Positions 48,151-56,758 of a stretch of DNA of 64,000 nt are shown in pieces (positions within the stretch are counted from its first letter, which is position 1; every line of letters begins with the position of its first letter). Origin of the DNA: Serratia nematodiphila DZ0503SBS1 (GTDB taxonomy: Bacteria; Pseudomonadota; Gammaproteobacteria; Enterobacterales; Enterobacteriaceae); contig NZ_JPUX01000001.1 of assembly GCF_000738675.1 (NCBI RefSeq), positions 3,100,001 through 3,164,000 of the forward strand. Direction: 5' to 3'. The notes beneath the pieces were generated by a model. That model was not told the origin of the DNA. It did not search any database and saw only the letters and a list, made by a program, of their open reading frames with translations. The translations under genes and the position numbers were made by a program.

Positions 48151-49092
48151 ATGAGTCAGCCACGTCCTACGCTCTCTTCACCTTCACGCGAGTGCCCCGT
48201 CGTTGACGGCGTGCGCCAGATACAACGTATTGCCGTGCGTAACGCCGAAGTGGGGGGCATTCCGATCAACCGCGCGTTGCCAACCCGGGAGCGGCGCACC
48301 GTCGGCGCCTGGTGTTTTCTCGATCACGCCGGGCCGACGGTATTCAACGGCACTTCACCCGGCATGGATGTGGGGCCGCATCCGCACACCGGGCTGCAAA
48401 CGTTCACCTGGATGATAGAAGGTGAGGTGCTGCACCGAGACAGCCTTGGTAGTGAGCAGGTGATTCGCCCGGGTCAGGTTAACCTGATGACCGCAGGGCA
48501 CGGCATTGCGCATACGGAACAGTCGGTGGGTGAGCAACGGCGATTGCATGCTGCGCAATTATGGATCGCGCTGCCGGCCGAACATGCCGACATGGCGCCA
48601 CGCTTCGATCATTATCCTGACTTGCCGCAATGGCAGAATAACGGCGTGAATCATCGTTTGTTGGTCGGGGAATTTGGCGCGTATCGTTCACCGGTGTTCA
48701 CTCTTTCGCCATTAATCGCCATTGATCTGGAATGGGAAGAAGCGGCAAGAATCGAATTGCCGTTGCGCGATGATTATGAAATCGGCTTTTTGCCCCTTAT
48801 TGGTGCATTTGAACTTAATGATGAAACCTTTTCACCTGATGAATTCGCTTATTTGGGCATAAAGAATAACTCTATTGGGTTAAATGCACGGAAGGGGAGC
48901 CGGGGATTACTCATCGGTGGGGCGCCATTAAACGAAGAGATCCTTATCTGGTGGAATTTCGTTGGCCATACCAAGGCTGAAATTACTCGGGCTCAGCATG
49001 ATTGGGAACAAGGCGCGCCGCGTTTCCCGCCGGTTAGCGGTTATTCTGGTGAGCGCATGACCGCACCGCGCCTGCCCTGGAACGATGTTTGA
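48151..49092 (+). CDS. Pirin-family protein
   Basis: Cupin-fold protein of 313 residues. Metal-binding region in GMDVGPHPHTGLQTFTWMIEGEVLHRDSLG, then RPGQVNLMTAGHGIAHTEQS, the two classic pirin motifs. Bacterial pirins include quercetinase-like YhhW, and Serratia pirin has been linked to pyruvate dehydrogenase; which applies here is open. The ATG at 48151 follows CAGGAGG; an upstream in-frame start was rejected for lack of a ribosome site. Confidence 0.9.
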   Translation: MSQPRPTLSSPSRECPVVDGVRQIQRIAVRNAEVGGIPINRALPTRERRTVGAWCFLDHAGPTVFNGTSPGMDVGPHPHTGLQTFTWMIEGEVLHRDSLGSEQVIRPGQVNLMTAGHGIAHTEQSVGEQRRLHAAQLWIALPAEHADMAPRFDHYPDLPQWQNNGVNHRLLVGEFGAYRSPVFTLSPLIAIDLEWEEAARIELPLRDDYEIGFLPLIGAFELNDETFSPDEFAYLGIKNNSIGLNARKGSRGLLIGGAPLNEEILIWWNFVGHTKAEITRAQHDWEQGAPRFPPVSGYSGERMTAPRLPWNDV

Positions 49093-49104
49093 TAGCGTTA
49101 GGAT

Positions 49105-49144
49105 ATAATCGCCGCGATTATTCGGCTTATTTCGCTCTAATAAG
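49105..49144. other. Two adjacent inverted repeats after the pirin gene
   Basis: ATAATCGC-C-GCGATTAT (49105-49121) is a perfect 8-bp palindrome, and CTTATT-N7-AATAAG (49126-49144) follows immediately. They sit in the 207-base gap before a small membrane-protein gene and could be a terminator region or operators. Confidence 0.4.
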
Positions 49145-49299
49145 GCGTAATTAATGTGATCGCGGCTCCAGCTTTACGACAATATAAGGTTTCTCGGCGG
49201 AAAAGTGATCTGGCGCATATAACGACAGTGAGAAGAAGTTTAGGATAATCCTCAGGAAGTCAGGTTGTCTCCCGTCAGTCAGATGTCAGTGAGGTCATT

Positions 49300-49401
49300 A
49301 TGAGTCAGGTACTTTATCGTGCAAGATTGTCCCATGTCGTGGTTGCCACGGCGCTGTTTTGGGTCTCTGTCGCGGCATTGTTGGTCGCCGTATTAAACTA
49401 A
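49300..49401 (+). CDS. Putative 33-residue membrane microprotein
   Basis: ATG with GAGG 5 bases upstream, then a short polar start (SQVLYRARLSH) and one helix (VVVATALFWVSVAALLVAVL). A textbook terminator follows 22 bases after the stop, so the frame sits in a well-defined small transcript. No family recognised. Confidence 0.6.
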   Translation: MSQVLYRARLSHVVVATALFWVSVAALLVAVLN

Positions 49402-49423
49402 CCTCAAAAAATGACTCCTGCAT

Positions 49424-49447
49424 AAACCCGCTTCGGCGGGTTTTTTT
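49424..49447 (+). terminator. Rho-independent terminator
   Basis: AAACCCGC / TTCG / GCGGGTTT with a run of seven T from 49441; ends the transcript of the 33-residue protein. Confidence 0.9.
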
Positions 49448-49519
49448 ATCTCCGCCGATGGGGAGGCGAGCGAAGGTGTTTATAATTGATGGCATCTTCA
49501 ATAAACGACTGGAACCATC

Positions 49520-49873
49520 ATGAAGTTCTTTGCCGATATTTTGCTGCTGCTCATCGCAGCGCTCCATCTTTATATCCTGGTGCTGGAAATGTTCCTGTGG
49601 CGTACGCCCCTCGGCAGGCGCGCATTCGGCACAACGGCGGAGTTCGCCGCAGCCACGCGGGTGTTGGCCGCCAATCAGGGGTTGTACAACGGCTTTCTGG
49701 CGCTGGGCCTGGTATGGGGCTATTGGCGTGAAGATGTGGCGCTGCAGCTGTTCTTTCTCGGGTGTGTGCTGGCGGCCGGGGTGTTCGGCGGGTTGAGCGC
49801 CAGCCGCAAAATTTTGTGGGTGCAGGCGCTGCCGGCCGCGATCGCGATGCTGGCGGTCTGGGGGGCGCGTTAA
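49520..49873 (+). CDS. DUF1304 membrane protein
   Basis: A 117-residue protein with four membrane helices. The start FFADILLLLIAALHLYILVLEMFLWRTPLGRRAFG and the ANQGLYNGFLALGL segment are characteristic of DUF1304. Function unknown. A likely ribosome site (GGAACC) is weak. Confidence 0.85.
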   Translation: MKFFADILLLLIAALHLYILVLEMFLWRTPLGRRAFGTTAEFAAATRVLAANQGLYNGFLALGLVWGYWREDVALQLFFLGCVLAAGVFGGLSASRKILWVQALPAAIAMLAVWGAR

Positions 49874-49894
49874 CCCGCCGACTTGCGGCGAGCT

Positions 49895-50281
49895 TCAGGC
49901 GGATTTTTGGTGAATGACGTGCAGCGGCGGATCGATGTGCAGATCAACGCTCAAATCCTGGCGGAAATCATAGGGTGTGATATTAAAACGCTTTCTGAAC
50001 ATGTAGGTGAAGTGGGACTGTGAACCGAAGCCAAAGTCCAGGGCGATGTCGAAGATCGACGCTTCACTGCTGCGCAGTTGATAGACTGCGCCGGCCAGAC
50101 GGCGTTCGCGAATGTATTTACCGAGCGAAATCCCTGTCGCTTCTTTGAACAGCTTCTGCATGTGCCACAGCGAGTAGCCGGAGTACTCGGCCAGCTCTTC
50201 GAGATGGATCACTCGTCCGAGGTGAGTTTCGACCCATTTGCTGAGGGCGCAGACCAACGAGAGGTGGTGTTCTTGTATCAT
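49895..50281 (-). CDS. AraC/XylS-family regulator, MarA/SoxS/Rob type
   Basis: A 128-residue protein consisting only of the two helix-turn-helix motifs of the AraC DNA-binding domain: IHLEELAEYSGYSLWHMQKLFKEATG and IFDIALDFGFGSQSHFTYMFRKRFNITPYDFR. The lack of a ligand domain and its length put it with MarA, SoxS and RamA, which induce efflux and lower porin expression. It could bind mar/sox-type boxes. The ATG at 50281 is used; a GTG 42 bases upstream is possible. Converges on the DUF1304 gene. Confidence 0.85.
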   Translation of the reverse strand: MIQEHHLSLVCALSKWVETHLGRVIHLEELAEYSGYSLWHMQKLFKEATGISLGKYIRERRLAGAVYQLRSSEASIFDIALDFGFGSQSHFTYMFRKRFNITPYDFRQDLSVDLHIDPPLHVIHQKSA

Positions 50282-50524
50282 CAGTGCGTCAGTGTGAGAC
50301 CTACATAGCGGTGAAGTATACACAACTTGCCGCCGTGGACAAAAATGCCGCCGGTGACGGAGGGCAATTATTCGGAAAAACCGTTTGACCGCCGCTTGTC
50401 AGCCGAAAGGAAAAACGGCTAATCTGAGACTGTCGCCGCCGCGGTGGGGGACGCAAAGAAAGCCGCAGCAAGAACCGCCAAAACAGAGTCAGCCGTAACA
50501 ACTCAACGTTGATGGGGTGATCGC

Positions 50525-50638
50525 ATGTTAATGACAGTGATTATTACTCTGGTTGTAATCGTGGGCGTCGGCGCTTTTATGGCGACGCCGGTGATGAGCA
50601 TGAAGAATGCGGAAAGTGTGGGAGGTGAAGAACCGTGA
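50525..50638 (+). CDS. Putative 37-residue membrane microprotein
   Basis: ATG with GGGGTGA 5 bases upstream encodes a helix (LMTVIITLVVIVGVGAFMA) and a short acidic tail ending GGEEP. A good terminator lies 50 bases downstream. Short single-helix proteins of this type are common in enterics. Not recognised by name. Confidence 0.6.
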   Translation: MLMTVIITLVVIVGVGAFMATPVMSMKNAESVGGEEP

Positions 50639-50687
50639 GAGCAAGAAGACATGCACGCCGCTGAGCGGGGCGAGCGCTAATCGGGAA

Positions 50688-50715
50688 AGCCTGGGTCAGA
50701 AACCCGGGCTTTTTG
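50688..50715 (+). terminator. Rho-independent terminator
   Basis: AGCCTGGGT / CAGAA / ACCCGGGCT (one G-U pair) then TTTTTG. It sits between the 37-residue gene and the 3' end of yccJ, so it may serve both strands. Confidence 0.85.
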
Positions 50716-50727
50716 TTGCGTAACCGC

Positions 50728-50940
50728 TCAAACGTTTTTCCGCTCGACGGTTTCTTCTCCCCAATAAAGCTGGTCGGCGGTGGTTTTGGCAAAGGCCTTT
50801 TCCAACGCCTCATCACTGCCTTCTTCCCAGATTTTCTGCGCCAACACTTCATCGTTCCCTGCCAGCTCAAAAATGGCTTCGGCGATTTCCACCGAAGTTT
50901 CACGCACTGTCGCCCAGGATTTCACATTGTGATTCGCCAT
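50728..50940 (-). CDS. yccJ: YccJ family small protein
   Basis: A 70-residue acidic protein. [48 protein letters not shown] and the end [11 protein letters not shown] match E. coli YccJ closely as remembered. In E. coli it is co-transcribed with wrbA; no wrbA is seen here. AGGAG precedes the ATG. Function unknown. Confidence 0.88.
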   Translation of the reverse strand: MANHNVKSWATVRETSVEIAEAIFELAGNDEVLAQKIWEEGSDEALEKAFAKTTADQLYWGEETVERKNV

Positions 50941-51124
50941 AACTTTCTCCTGTTGGTTGTGGCTTGCGGGTGGTTTTTACCACCGCCATGCAGCAAGTAT
51001 AGGCCAATCCGCCGCAGGCTTTTGCCCGCCGGTGCGCAGAATGGGGAAAAAGACGGGGAGTGCGGGCAATGGCGCGGATGCCATGCTATTCTGTGCGGCG
51101 TTTGAATCAAGAAGGAAATTTATT

Positions 51125-51364
51125 ATGTCTGACATGCTGAGCAACGAGCAGGAACTGGCTTCCGATCTGGTCGCTTGCCAACTGGTCATCAAACAGATTC
51201 TGGACGTTATCGACGTGATTGCGCCGACCGAAGTGCGCGACAAGATGGCGGGTCAGCTCAAAAGCATCGATTTCTCCACGCATCCTGCCGGCGCCGATCC
51301 GGTGACCCGCCGAGCGATTGACAAGGCGATTGCGCTGATCGAGATGAAGTTTACCCGCAACTGA
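51125..51364 (+). CDS. DUF2594 / YecF-like small protein
   Basis: A 79-residue helical protein: [34 protein letters not shown] and a C-terminal [15 protein letters not shown]. Size and spacing resemble E. coli YecF (DUF2594). The ATG at 51125 follows AAGGAA. Function unknown. Confidence 0.65.
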   Translation: MSDMLSNEQELASDLVACQLVIKQILDVIDVIAPTEVRDKMAGQLKSIDFSTHPAGADPVTRRAIDKAIALIEMKFTRN

Positions 51365-51370
51365 GGCGGG

Positions 51371-51389
51371 GCCGCCGCAAAGCGGCGGC
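51371..51389. terminator. GC hairpin between convergent genes
   Basis: GCCGCCGC / AAA / GCGGCGGC, perfect 8-bp stem without a U-run, between the yecF-like gene and yobH. Confidence 0.5.
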
Positions 51390-51404
51390 GTCGGGCGGTG
51401 GCGG

Positions 51405-51638
51405 TTAATCCACCACCGTTTCGATTTTCTTGAACAGCGGGCAGTCGGCTACGCCGATGAAACCGTTGTCGCCATTCACGTACTGGGCGATCGCCACGTT
51501 GCGCGCCGTCAGGTATTTGCACTGCAACCCCAACCCGCCAACGTTTTTGTTGCTGCCGATCAGCACGCCGTAGCCAGAGATCAAAAAGCCGCCGTAAATG
51601 ACCGCCAACACCAATACCCACTTAATCAATTTGCTCAT
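51405..51638 (-). CDS. yobH: YobH family small protein
   Basis: A 77-residue protein with an N-terminal membrane helix (LIKWVLVLAVIYGGFLISGYGVLIG) and conserved GLGLQCKYLTARN and DCPLFKK segments matching E. coli YobH. The next genes, mgrB and yebO, are its neighbours in E. coli too. Function unknown. Confidence 0.9.
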   Translation of the reverse strand: MSKLIKWVLVLAVIYGGFLISGYGVLIGSNKNVGGLGLQCKYLTARNVAIAQYVNGDNGFIGVADCPLFKKIETVVD

Positions 51639-51730
51639 CGTATTTCCTCGTTATCCCTGAGGGTTCATCTAGCCACGGCGCCTATGCGAGGGCAAGGGTA
51701 ACAGTCTGAAAACCGGGCGATAGCCAGAAA

Positions 51731-51760
51731 TCTAAACGGAAAGTTAAACTTCGTTTAACT
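51731..51760 (-). promoter_or_regulatory. PhoP-box-like repeats upstream of mgrB
   Basis: TAAAC occurs at 51733-51737 and 51745-51749, and GTTTA at 51753-51757, forming GTTTA direct repeats on the minus strand and a TAAAC-TTC-GTTTA palindrome. PhoP binds paired GTTTA repeats 11 bases apart; here the step is 12, so the match is imperfect. mgrB is a known PhoP target. Confidence 0.35.
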
Positions 51761-51799
51761 TCGCTGTGATAACATGCGCGATAGGTTACCAAGATAACA

Positions 51800-51958
51800 A
51801 TGAGGCTGCTAAATTTGTTGCGAAAAAAAATCCTCGTGATAATGACGGCCGTCGCTGCCTGCCTGTTTTTCTACCTGCTGGCGCTGGACAGCTATTGCGA
51901 CGATGGTGGAAATTTTGCGTTGGGCATCTGTTCGGTAACCCGCTTCGTGCCCTGGTAA
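51800..51958 (+). CDS. mgrB: PhoQ-inhibitory membrane peptide MgrB
   Basis: A 52-residue single-span peptide that feeds back on the sensor kinase PhoQ. The helix is ILVIMTAVAACLFFYLLAL. The periplasmic part keeps the two functional Cys (SYCDDGG and GICSV) and the family ending FVPW. It is about five residues longer at the N-terminus than the 47-residue E. coli form (LLNLLRKK). Too short for standard gene finders; identified from motif and its neighbour yebO. Confidence 0.92.
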   Translation: MRLLNLLRKKILVIMTAVAACLFFYLLALDSYCDDGGNFALGICSVTRFVPW

Positions 51959-52039
51959 GCAATTTTTGGCAGGGATGTTCGCACGGCCGCCGCGAGTGTT
52001 AAGATGGCTGTCTGAATTTCGCAGTAGATAGGGTTGTCC

Positions 52040-52315
52040 ATGTACGATTTAGGTTTTGGCCAGAACGGCCTGTTGTCGCTGGCCCTCGCCGCCGTGGCGT
52101 TGCTGGCCGGGCTGTGGGTCTGGTTCCTGGTGAACCGCGCCAGCGTGCGCGCCAATGAGCAGATTCGCCTGCTGCAGGAGATTGCCGAGCAACAACGCCA
52201 GCAAACGGCGCTGTTGAAGCGTATGGCGCACCGCGCCGGCGCAGACGGCGCCGCTGCTGCTGACGACGAACTCAACCCCGCGCTGGATTTCAAAGGTTTC
52301 ATCCCCGAACGTTGA
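52040..52315 (+). CDS. yebO: YebO family protein
   Basis: A 91-residue protein: N-terminal membrane helix (LSLALAAVALLAGLWVWFLV) followed by NRASVRANEQIRLLQEIAEQQRQQTALLKRM, a coiled coil typical of YebO. It follows mgrB as in E. coli. Function unknown. A weak GC hairpin (52323-52350) separates it from the convergent fosA-like gene. Confidence 0.9.
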   Translation: MYDLGFGQNGLLSLALAAVALLAGLWVWFLVNRASVRANEQIRLLQEIAEQQRQQTALLKRMAHRAGADGAAAADDELNPALDFKGFIPER

Positions 52316-52354
52316 GCATGATGCCCCGGCCGACGGCAGCGTCGCCGGGGCGCC

Positions 52355-52762
52355 TCAGTAAAACACCATGCCCTGATACGGCTTTTCCCGGCATGCCGTC
52401 AGGCGGCTGGCCAAATCGCCGGCATGGATCTCCAATTGATGCCCATCGGGATCGAGAAAATAGAGTGATTCGCCTTCGCTGCGATTGCTTTTCCACTCTT
52501 CGACGCCGGCCTGGCGCAACCGCTCGCTGACCTGCTCAATGTGTTCCGGCGCGACGCTGAAGGCGTAATGGGTGTAATCGCGCTCGCGTTGTTGCATGCG
52601 CGTTTCATCCAGCGACAGGCATAGCCACAACGGCCCTAACGACAGATAGGCGCCGCCTTGCCAGCGGGCGTGCGGGATAAATCCCAACAGATGACGATAA
52701 AAATCGAAGCTGCGATCGAGATTGCTGACGGCGAGCGTCAGATGGTTAAGGCCGGTCAACAT
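52355..52762 (-). CDS. fosA: FosA-type fosfomycin thiol transferase
   Basis: Glyoxalase-fold metalloenzyme of 135 residues that adds glutathione to fosfomycin. Mn ligands are in place: His in [15 protein letters not shown], His in DYTHYAFSV and Glu in [12 protein letters not shown]+ loop residues ([16 protein letters not shown]) also fit. Chromosomal FosA is common in Serratia, Klebsiella and relatives; there is no mobile element beside it. Confidence 0.9.
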   Translation of the reverse strand: MLTGLNHLTLAVSNLDRSFDFYRHLLGFIPHARWQGGAYLSLGPLWLCLSLDETRMQQRERDYTHYAFSVAPEHIEQVSERLRQAGVEEWKSNRSEGESLYFLDPDGHQLEIHAGDLASRLTACREKPYQGMVFY

Positions 52763-52923
52763 GCATGCGTTCTCTGGGCGCTGAACAGGGAGAAAAGTTT
52801 ACGCAGGCGCTAAGGAAAGATAAAGGGGACAAAGCATTAGTAGAGATAATGTGAAAACCGGCGGCGCTGTCATAAAACTGTCGTACAGACATCGTAATGT
52901 AGCGCGAACCTTACGAAAGCTGG

Positions 52924-53235
52924 ATGAAGCCGATGATTAAATGGTACGAAGAAAGCGATGCCGAAGTGAACCGCAGCATTGCGCTGCTGACCGGAGAGAA
53001 CCCGGACAAGTGGTATCCCTACGGTGGTGTGAAAGGTAAAGATTACTGCAAGAATCCCTCCGATGCCTGGCCGATCATTTGCGCCAACAAAATCAGTCTG
53101 AACCCCGACAACCAAAGCGACAGCCCGCAGTGGCAGGCGCGCATGAGCACTCAGGGCGGTGAATGGCAGGCGGACAGCGCCAGCCCGCTGCGCGCGGCGA
53201 TGATCTGCTTCCTGATGAGCCGACAGGCTAACTGA
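52924..53235 (+). CDS. DUF2591-like small protein
   Basis: A 103-residue protein. The arrangement of ENPDKWYPYGGVKGKDYCKNPSDAWPII ... SPLRAAMICFLMSRQ resembles phage-associated DUF2591 proteins, which end in a similar PLRAAMRCYV-type helix. A second start at 52933 is possible. No phage genes are nearby, so it may be a remnant or a domesticated gene. Confidence 0.55.
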   Translation: MKPMIKWYEESDAEVNRSIALLTGENPDKWYPYGGVKGKDYCKNPSDAWPIICANKISLNPDNQSDSPQWQARMSTQGGEWQADSASPLRAAMICFLMSRQAN

Positions 53236-53309
53236 GTCGAACAATACCGGTGATTGGTAAGAGTTTCTCCTTTTTCTAATAACAGAGCTGTCGTTGGCGG
53301 AGGCTGTTT

Positions 53310-53546
53310 ATGAAGCGCATTATCAAAGGTGATAAAAACTTGTCTCATCTGGTGATTGCCCATGCGGCGATCGATCGTCATGCCGAAAGCTTCGGCCAGC
53401 GCCGTCAGGGCTGGCCCTCGACCTACCTGATAAAATATCAAAACGATCGCGTGGCGGTGGAAGTGGTCACGCGTAGCCAATCTTATGTCGCCACGCTGAT
53501 GATCGGCGCGCGCAATCTGACCAAACTGTGCGGTATGCCTGGCTAA
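53310..53546 (+). CDS. DUF4060-like small protein
   Basis: A 78-residue protein: KRIIKGDKNLSHLVIAHAAIDRHAESFGQRR then STYLIKYQNDRVAVEVVTRSQSYVATLM. The pattern resembles DUF4060 proteins of enterics. Function unknown. Upstream purine-rich GGCGGAGG is a ribosome site. Confidence 0.6.
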   Translation: MKRIIKGDKNLSHLVIAHAAIDRHAESFGQRRQGWPSTYLIKYQNDRVAVEVVTRSQSYVATLMIGARNLTKLCGMPG

Positions 53547-53721
53547 ACGCTGCCGTTATCCGCTTTCTCGCGGTAAAAAAATCGCGCTCCGGCCTGCCGT
53601 CTCGGGGCGCTTCTCCTTGATGCTCACGGGGTTAAGTGTTAAAAAGCCGCCCGCAGATACATTTATTGATTGGTGAAATCTTGGCCGATAGCGGCAAGGG
53701 TATACGCCATATGAGGATAAG

Positions 53722-55083
53722 ATGGGCGGTCAGCATCAGGATACTCCGCTAAAACGCGGTTTAAAAAACAGACACATACAGCTTATTGCCCTCGGGGGCG
53801 CCATCGGTACCGGTTTATTTCTCGGCATTGCGCAAACCATTAAAATGGCCGGCCCCGCCGTGCTGCTGGGCTACGCCATCGGCGGTTTTATCGCGTTTTT
53901 AATCATGCGCCAGCTGGGTGAAATGGTGGTGGAGGAGCCGGTCGCCGGCTCTTTCAGTCACTTTGCCTATAAATACTGGGGCGATTTCGCCGGCTTCCTT
54001 TCCGGCTGGAACTACTGGGCAATGTTCATTCTGGTCGGCATGGCGGAATTGACCGCCGTCGGCATCTACATTCAGTACTGGTGGCCGGAGATCCCCACCT
54101 GGGCCTCTGCCGCGCTGTTTTTCGTGCTGATCAACCTGATTAACCTGGTGAACGTGCGCCTGTACGGCGAAACCGAGTTCTGGTTCGCCATCATCAAGGT
54201 GGTGGCGATTGTCGGCATGATCGTCTTCGGCGCCTGGCTGTTGGCCAGCGGTAACGGCGGGCCGCAGGCCAGCATCACCAACCTCTGGCAGCAGGGCGGC
54301 TTTATGCCGCACGGCTTCTCCGGGCTGGTGATGGCGATGGCGGTGATCATGTTCTCGTTCGGCGGGCTGGAGATGGTCGGCATCACCGCGGCGGAAGCCG
54401 CCGATCCGCGTCGCAGCATTCCCAAAGCCACCAATCAAGTGGTGTACCGCATCCTGATCTTCTATATCGGCTCGCTGACCGTGCTGCTTTCGCTCTATCC
54501 GTGGGGGCAAGTGGTGGAGGGCGGCAGCCCGTTCGTGCTGATCTTCCATGCGCTGAACAGCAATCTGGTGGCAACGGTGCTCAACGTAGTGGTATTGACC
54601 GCCGCGCTGTCAGTTTACAACAGCGGCGTTTATGCCAACAGCCGCATGCTGTTCGGGCTGGCCAGCCAGGGCAATGCGCCGCAGGTGCTGACGCGCGTGA
54701 ATAAACGCGGCGTGCCGGTGCTGTCCATCGCGCTGTCGGCGTTGATTACCTCGATCGGCGTGCTGATCAACTACCTGATGCCCGGCAAGGCGTTTGAGCT
54801 GCTGATGGCGCTGGTGGTGTCAACGTTGGTGATCAACTGGGTGATGATCTGCCTGGCGCACCTGAAGTTCCGTGCCGCCAAGAACCGCCAGGGTGTCATC
54901 CCCAGCTTTAAGGCGCTGTGGTATCCGTTCGGCAACTACCTGTGCCTGGCGTTCCTCGGCCTGATTCTGGTGATCATGTATTTCAGCGAAGGGATCCGCA
55001 TTTCGGTGCTGCTGATACCGGTATGGGTTGCGGTGCTGTGGTGCGGGTTCATGCTGACGCGCCGTAAAGGCGCCAAGCGTTAA
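53722..55083 (+). CDS. Aromatic amino acid permease (PheP/AroP type)
   Basis: APC-superfamily proton symporter of 453 residues with 12 membrane helices. RGLKNRHIQLIALGGAIGTGLFLG is the N-terminal family signature; GFIAFLIMRQLGEMVVEEPVAGSFSHFAYKYWG and VYRILIFYIGSL follow. Segments AGPAVLLGYAI and FILVGMAELTAVGIYIQYWWPE look more like PheP, others (SGNGGPQASITNLW) like AroP, so substrate (Phe alone or Phe/Tyr/Trp) is undecided. GAGGATAAG precedes the ATG. Followed by a clear terminator. Confidence 0.9.
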   Translation: MGGQHQDTPLKRGLKNRHIQLIALGGAIGTGLFLGIAQTIKMAGPAVLLGYAIGGFIAFLIMRQLGEMVVEEPVAGSFSHFAYKYWGDFAGFLSGWNYWAMFILVGMAELTAVGIYIQYWWPEIPTWASAALFFVLINLINLVNVRLYGETEFWFAIIKVVAIVGMIVFGAWLLASGNGGPQASITNLWQQGGFMPHGFSGLVMAMAVIMFSFGGLEMVGITAAEAADPRRSIPKATNQVVYRILIFYIGSLTVLLSLYPWGQVVEGGSPFVLIFHALNSNLVATVLNVVVLTAALSVYNSGVYANSRMLFGLASQGNAPQVLTRVNKRGVPVLSIALSALITSIGVLINYLMPGKAFELLMALVVSTLVINWVMICLAHLKFRAAKNRQGVIPSFKALWYPFGNYLCLAFLGLILVIMYFSEGIRISVLLIPVWVAVLWCGFMLTRRKGAKR

Positions 55084-55093
55084 TCTGCGTGCT

Positions 55094-55126
55094 GCGGAGG
55101 CGTATTGCCCGCCTCCGCTTCTTTTC
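55094..55126 (+). terminator. Rho-independent terminator of the permease gene
   Basis: GCGGAGGCG / TATTGCC / CGCCTCCGC then TTCTTTTC, 11 bases after the stop. Confidence 0.88.
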
Positions 55127-55129
55127 TCG

Positions 55130-55420
55130 TTAGCCGCGCGGCATAAAGGCGCGGCCCTCGCCGTGACCCCGCCCCAGCAGTTTCCGGCACAGCAGCAGCA
55201 GGGTGCTGATGATGTCGATGGTCACCACGCTGAGCATCAGCAGGGTCAGCATGAAGAACCCGAGCAGCGAACCGCCAAGCAGCACCAGCGGTGCAGGCAC
55301 GCGCACGCGGCGCAGCTTCATGGCGAAATACATTTTCCAGTATTGCTTCTGCGCCAGCAGCGCGCTACGAATACGGCGCCCCAGGCCTGCGCCTGATTTG
55401 CGGGATGTCGAACGACTCAT
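55130..55420 (-). CDS. Hypothetical basic membrane protein
   Basis: A 96-residue protein: an Arg/Lys-rich N-terminus (RKSGAGLGRRIRSALLAQKQYWK, KLRRVRV) followed by a long hydrophobic stretch (PLVLLGGSLLGFFMLTLLMLSVVTIDIISTLLLLCRKLL, one or two helices) and a short tail. AAAGGAG precedes the ATG at 55420. Its end abuts the permease terminator. No family recognised. Confidence 0.65.
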   Translation of the reverse strand: MSRSTSRKSGAGLGRRIRSALLAQKQYWKMYFAMKLRRVRVPAPLVLLGGSLLGFFMLTLLMLSVVTIDIISTLLLLCRKLLGRGHGEGRAFMPRG

Positions 55421-55639
55421 AACTTCTCCTTTTCTGTATGCCCTACAAGTCAATCACAAAGATCTTAAGAGAGTCTTAACGGGCTCTTGGCGGCCCTGGC
55501 TTTCCACCGGAGTGAGACAACAGCATACGGCAAAAGGTCCCGAGATGCAGCGCACGGCTGACAAAGTGCGAGCTTCATCGGGTTTGTTACACTGAAAGTC
55601 ATGCCCGTGCAGGGCGCTGTGGTCGGGAGAAAAGGCAGG

Positions 55640-56674
55640 ATGAAAAGAATCAACCGTTATTACGACGCGGCCAAGGCGCATCATACGCCGGAGGGATTTC
55701 GCAACCTGGAACCTTCGCGGCGCCAGGAGGGCGATCTTCGGCGTTGGCAAGATGAACGCAAGCGGCAGGGGCTGCCCAGGCCGCCGCAGCAGGGTTACGC
55801 GCAATTTACCCAGCGCTGGTGGCAGCCTGCCGATCTCAGTGGCAGCGACGACAGCGTCTGGTGGTTGGGGCATGCCTCGATGCTATTGCGATTGAGCGGC
55901 CGCTATATCCTGATCGATCCGGTATTGTCCGAACGTGCATCGCCGCTGAGCTTTTACGGCCCAAAGCGCAGAACGCCGCCGCCGTTGACGGTGGGGCAAC
56001 TGCCGGCGGTGGATGTGGTACTGATCTCCCATAACCATTATGACCACCTCGACAGGCGCACGGTACGGCAATTGGCGCGGCGTTTCCCGCAGGCTGAGTT
56101 CATCGTGCCGTTGGGGTTGAAGCGCTGGTTTCGACGCTACCGGCTGAAGGTGCATGAACTGGACTGGTGGCAGAGCCTGTCACTGGGCGAGCTGACGGTC
56201 TATGCCACGCCGGCGCGGCACTGGAGCATGCGCACGCTGTGGGATCGCAATCGCTCGCTGTGGTGCGGGTGGGTGATCCACCATCCGGCGCTACGGTTTT
56301 ATTTTTCCGGCGACAGCGGTTATTCGGAACGGCTGGCGGAGATCGGTCAACGGCTGGGGCCGTTCGACGTGGCTGCGCTGCCGATCGGCGCCTATGCGCC
56401 GCGCTGGTTTATGCAGGAGCAGCATATGGATCCGCAGCAGTCGGTGGCGCTGTATCGCGAGCTGAATCAGCCGCGAGCCATTCCCATCCATTGGGGAGTA
56501 TTTGAACTGGCGGATGAGTCGCTGGACGAACCGCCGCAGCAGCTGAACCTGGCCCTGAGCGAGGCGGGGTTGGAGCAGCATCAATTCCTCCCGCTGAAGA
56601 TTGGCGAGCGCATCGCGTTGCAGGGCTCATCGCCTGCGTTACCTAATCACCCGGCGGCGCAGCGGGATGAATAA
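55640..56674 (+). CDS. MBL-fold hydrolase (NAPE-PLD/RomA-like)
   Basis: A 344-residue cytoplasmic metallo-beta-lactamase-fold protein. WLGHASMLLRLSGRYILIDPVLSERASP, the zinc motif SHNHYDHLDRR, then ATPARHWSMR and FSGDSGYSE follow the order of NAPE-hydrolysing phospholipase D and RomA/UlaG-type proteins. Late His in PIHWGVFEL completes the site. Bacterial members act on phospholipid or lactone substrates; unknown here. The ATG at 55640 has AAAGG in front. Confidence 0.85.
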   Translation: MKRINRYYDAAKAHHTPEGFRNLEPSRRQEGDLRRWQDERKRQGLPRPPQQGYAQFTQRWWQPADLSGSDDSVWWLGHASMLLRLSGRYILIDPVLSERASPLSFYGPKRRTPPPLTVGQLPAVDVVLISHNHYDHLDRRTVRQLARRFPQAEFIVPLGLKRWFRRYRLKVHELDWWQSLSLGELTVYATPARHWSMRTLWDRNRSLWCGWVIHHPALRFYFSGDSGYSERLAEIGQRLGPFDVAALPIGAYAPRWFMQEQHMDPQQSVALYRELNQPRAIPIHWGVFELADESLDEPPQQLNLALSEAGLEQHQFLPLKIGERIALQGSSPALPNHPAAQRDE

Positions 56675-56758
56675 AGTCAATGGTTTGAAAGCGCAGCTGT
56701 AATTAGCAGAATTGATAAGTGCGGGTGGTGATTCAAATAACCCCCGTGTTTTCAGGAT

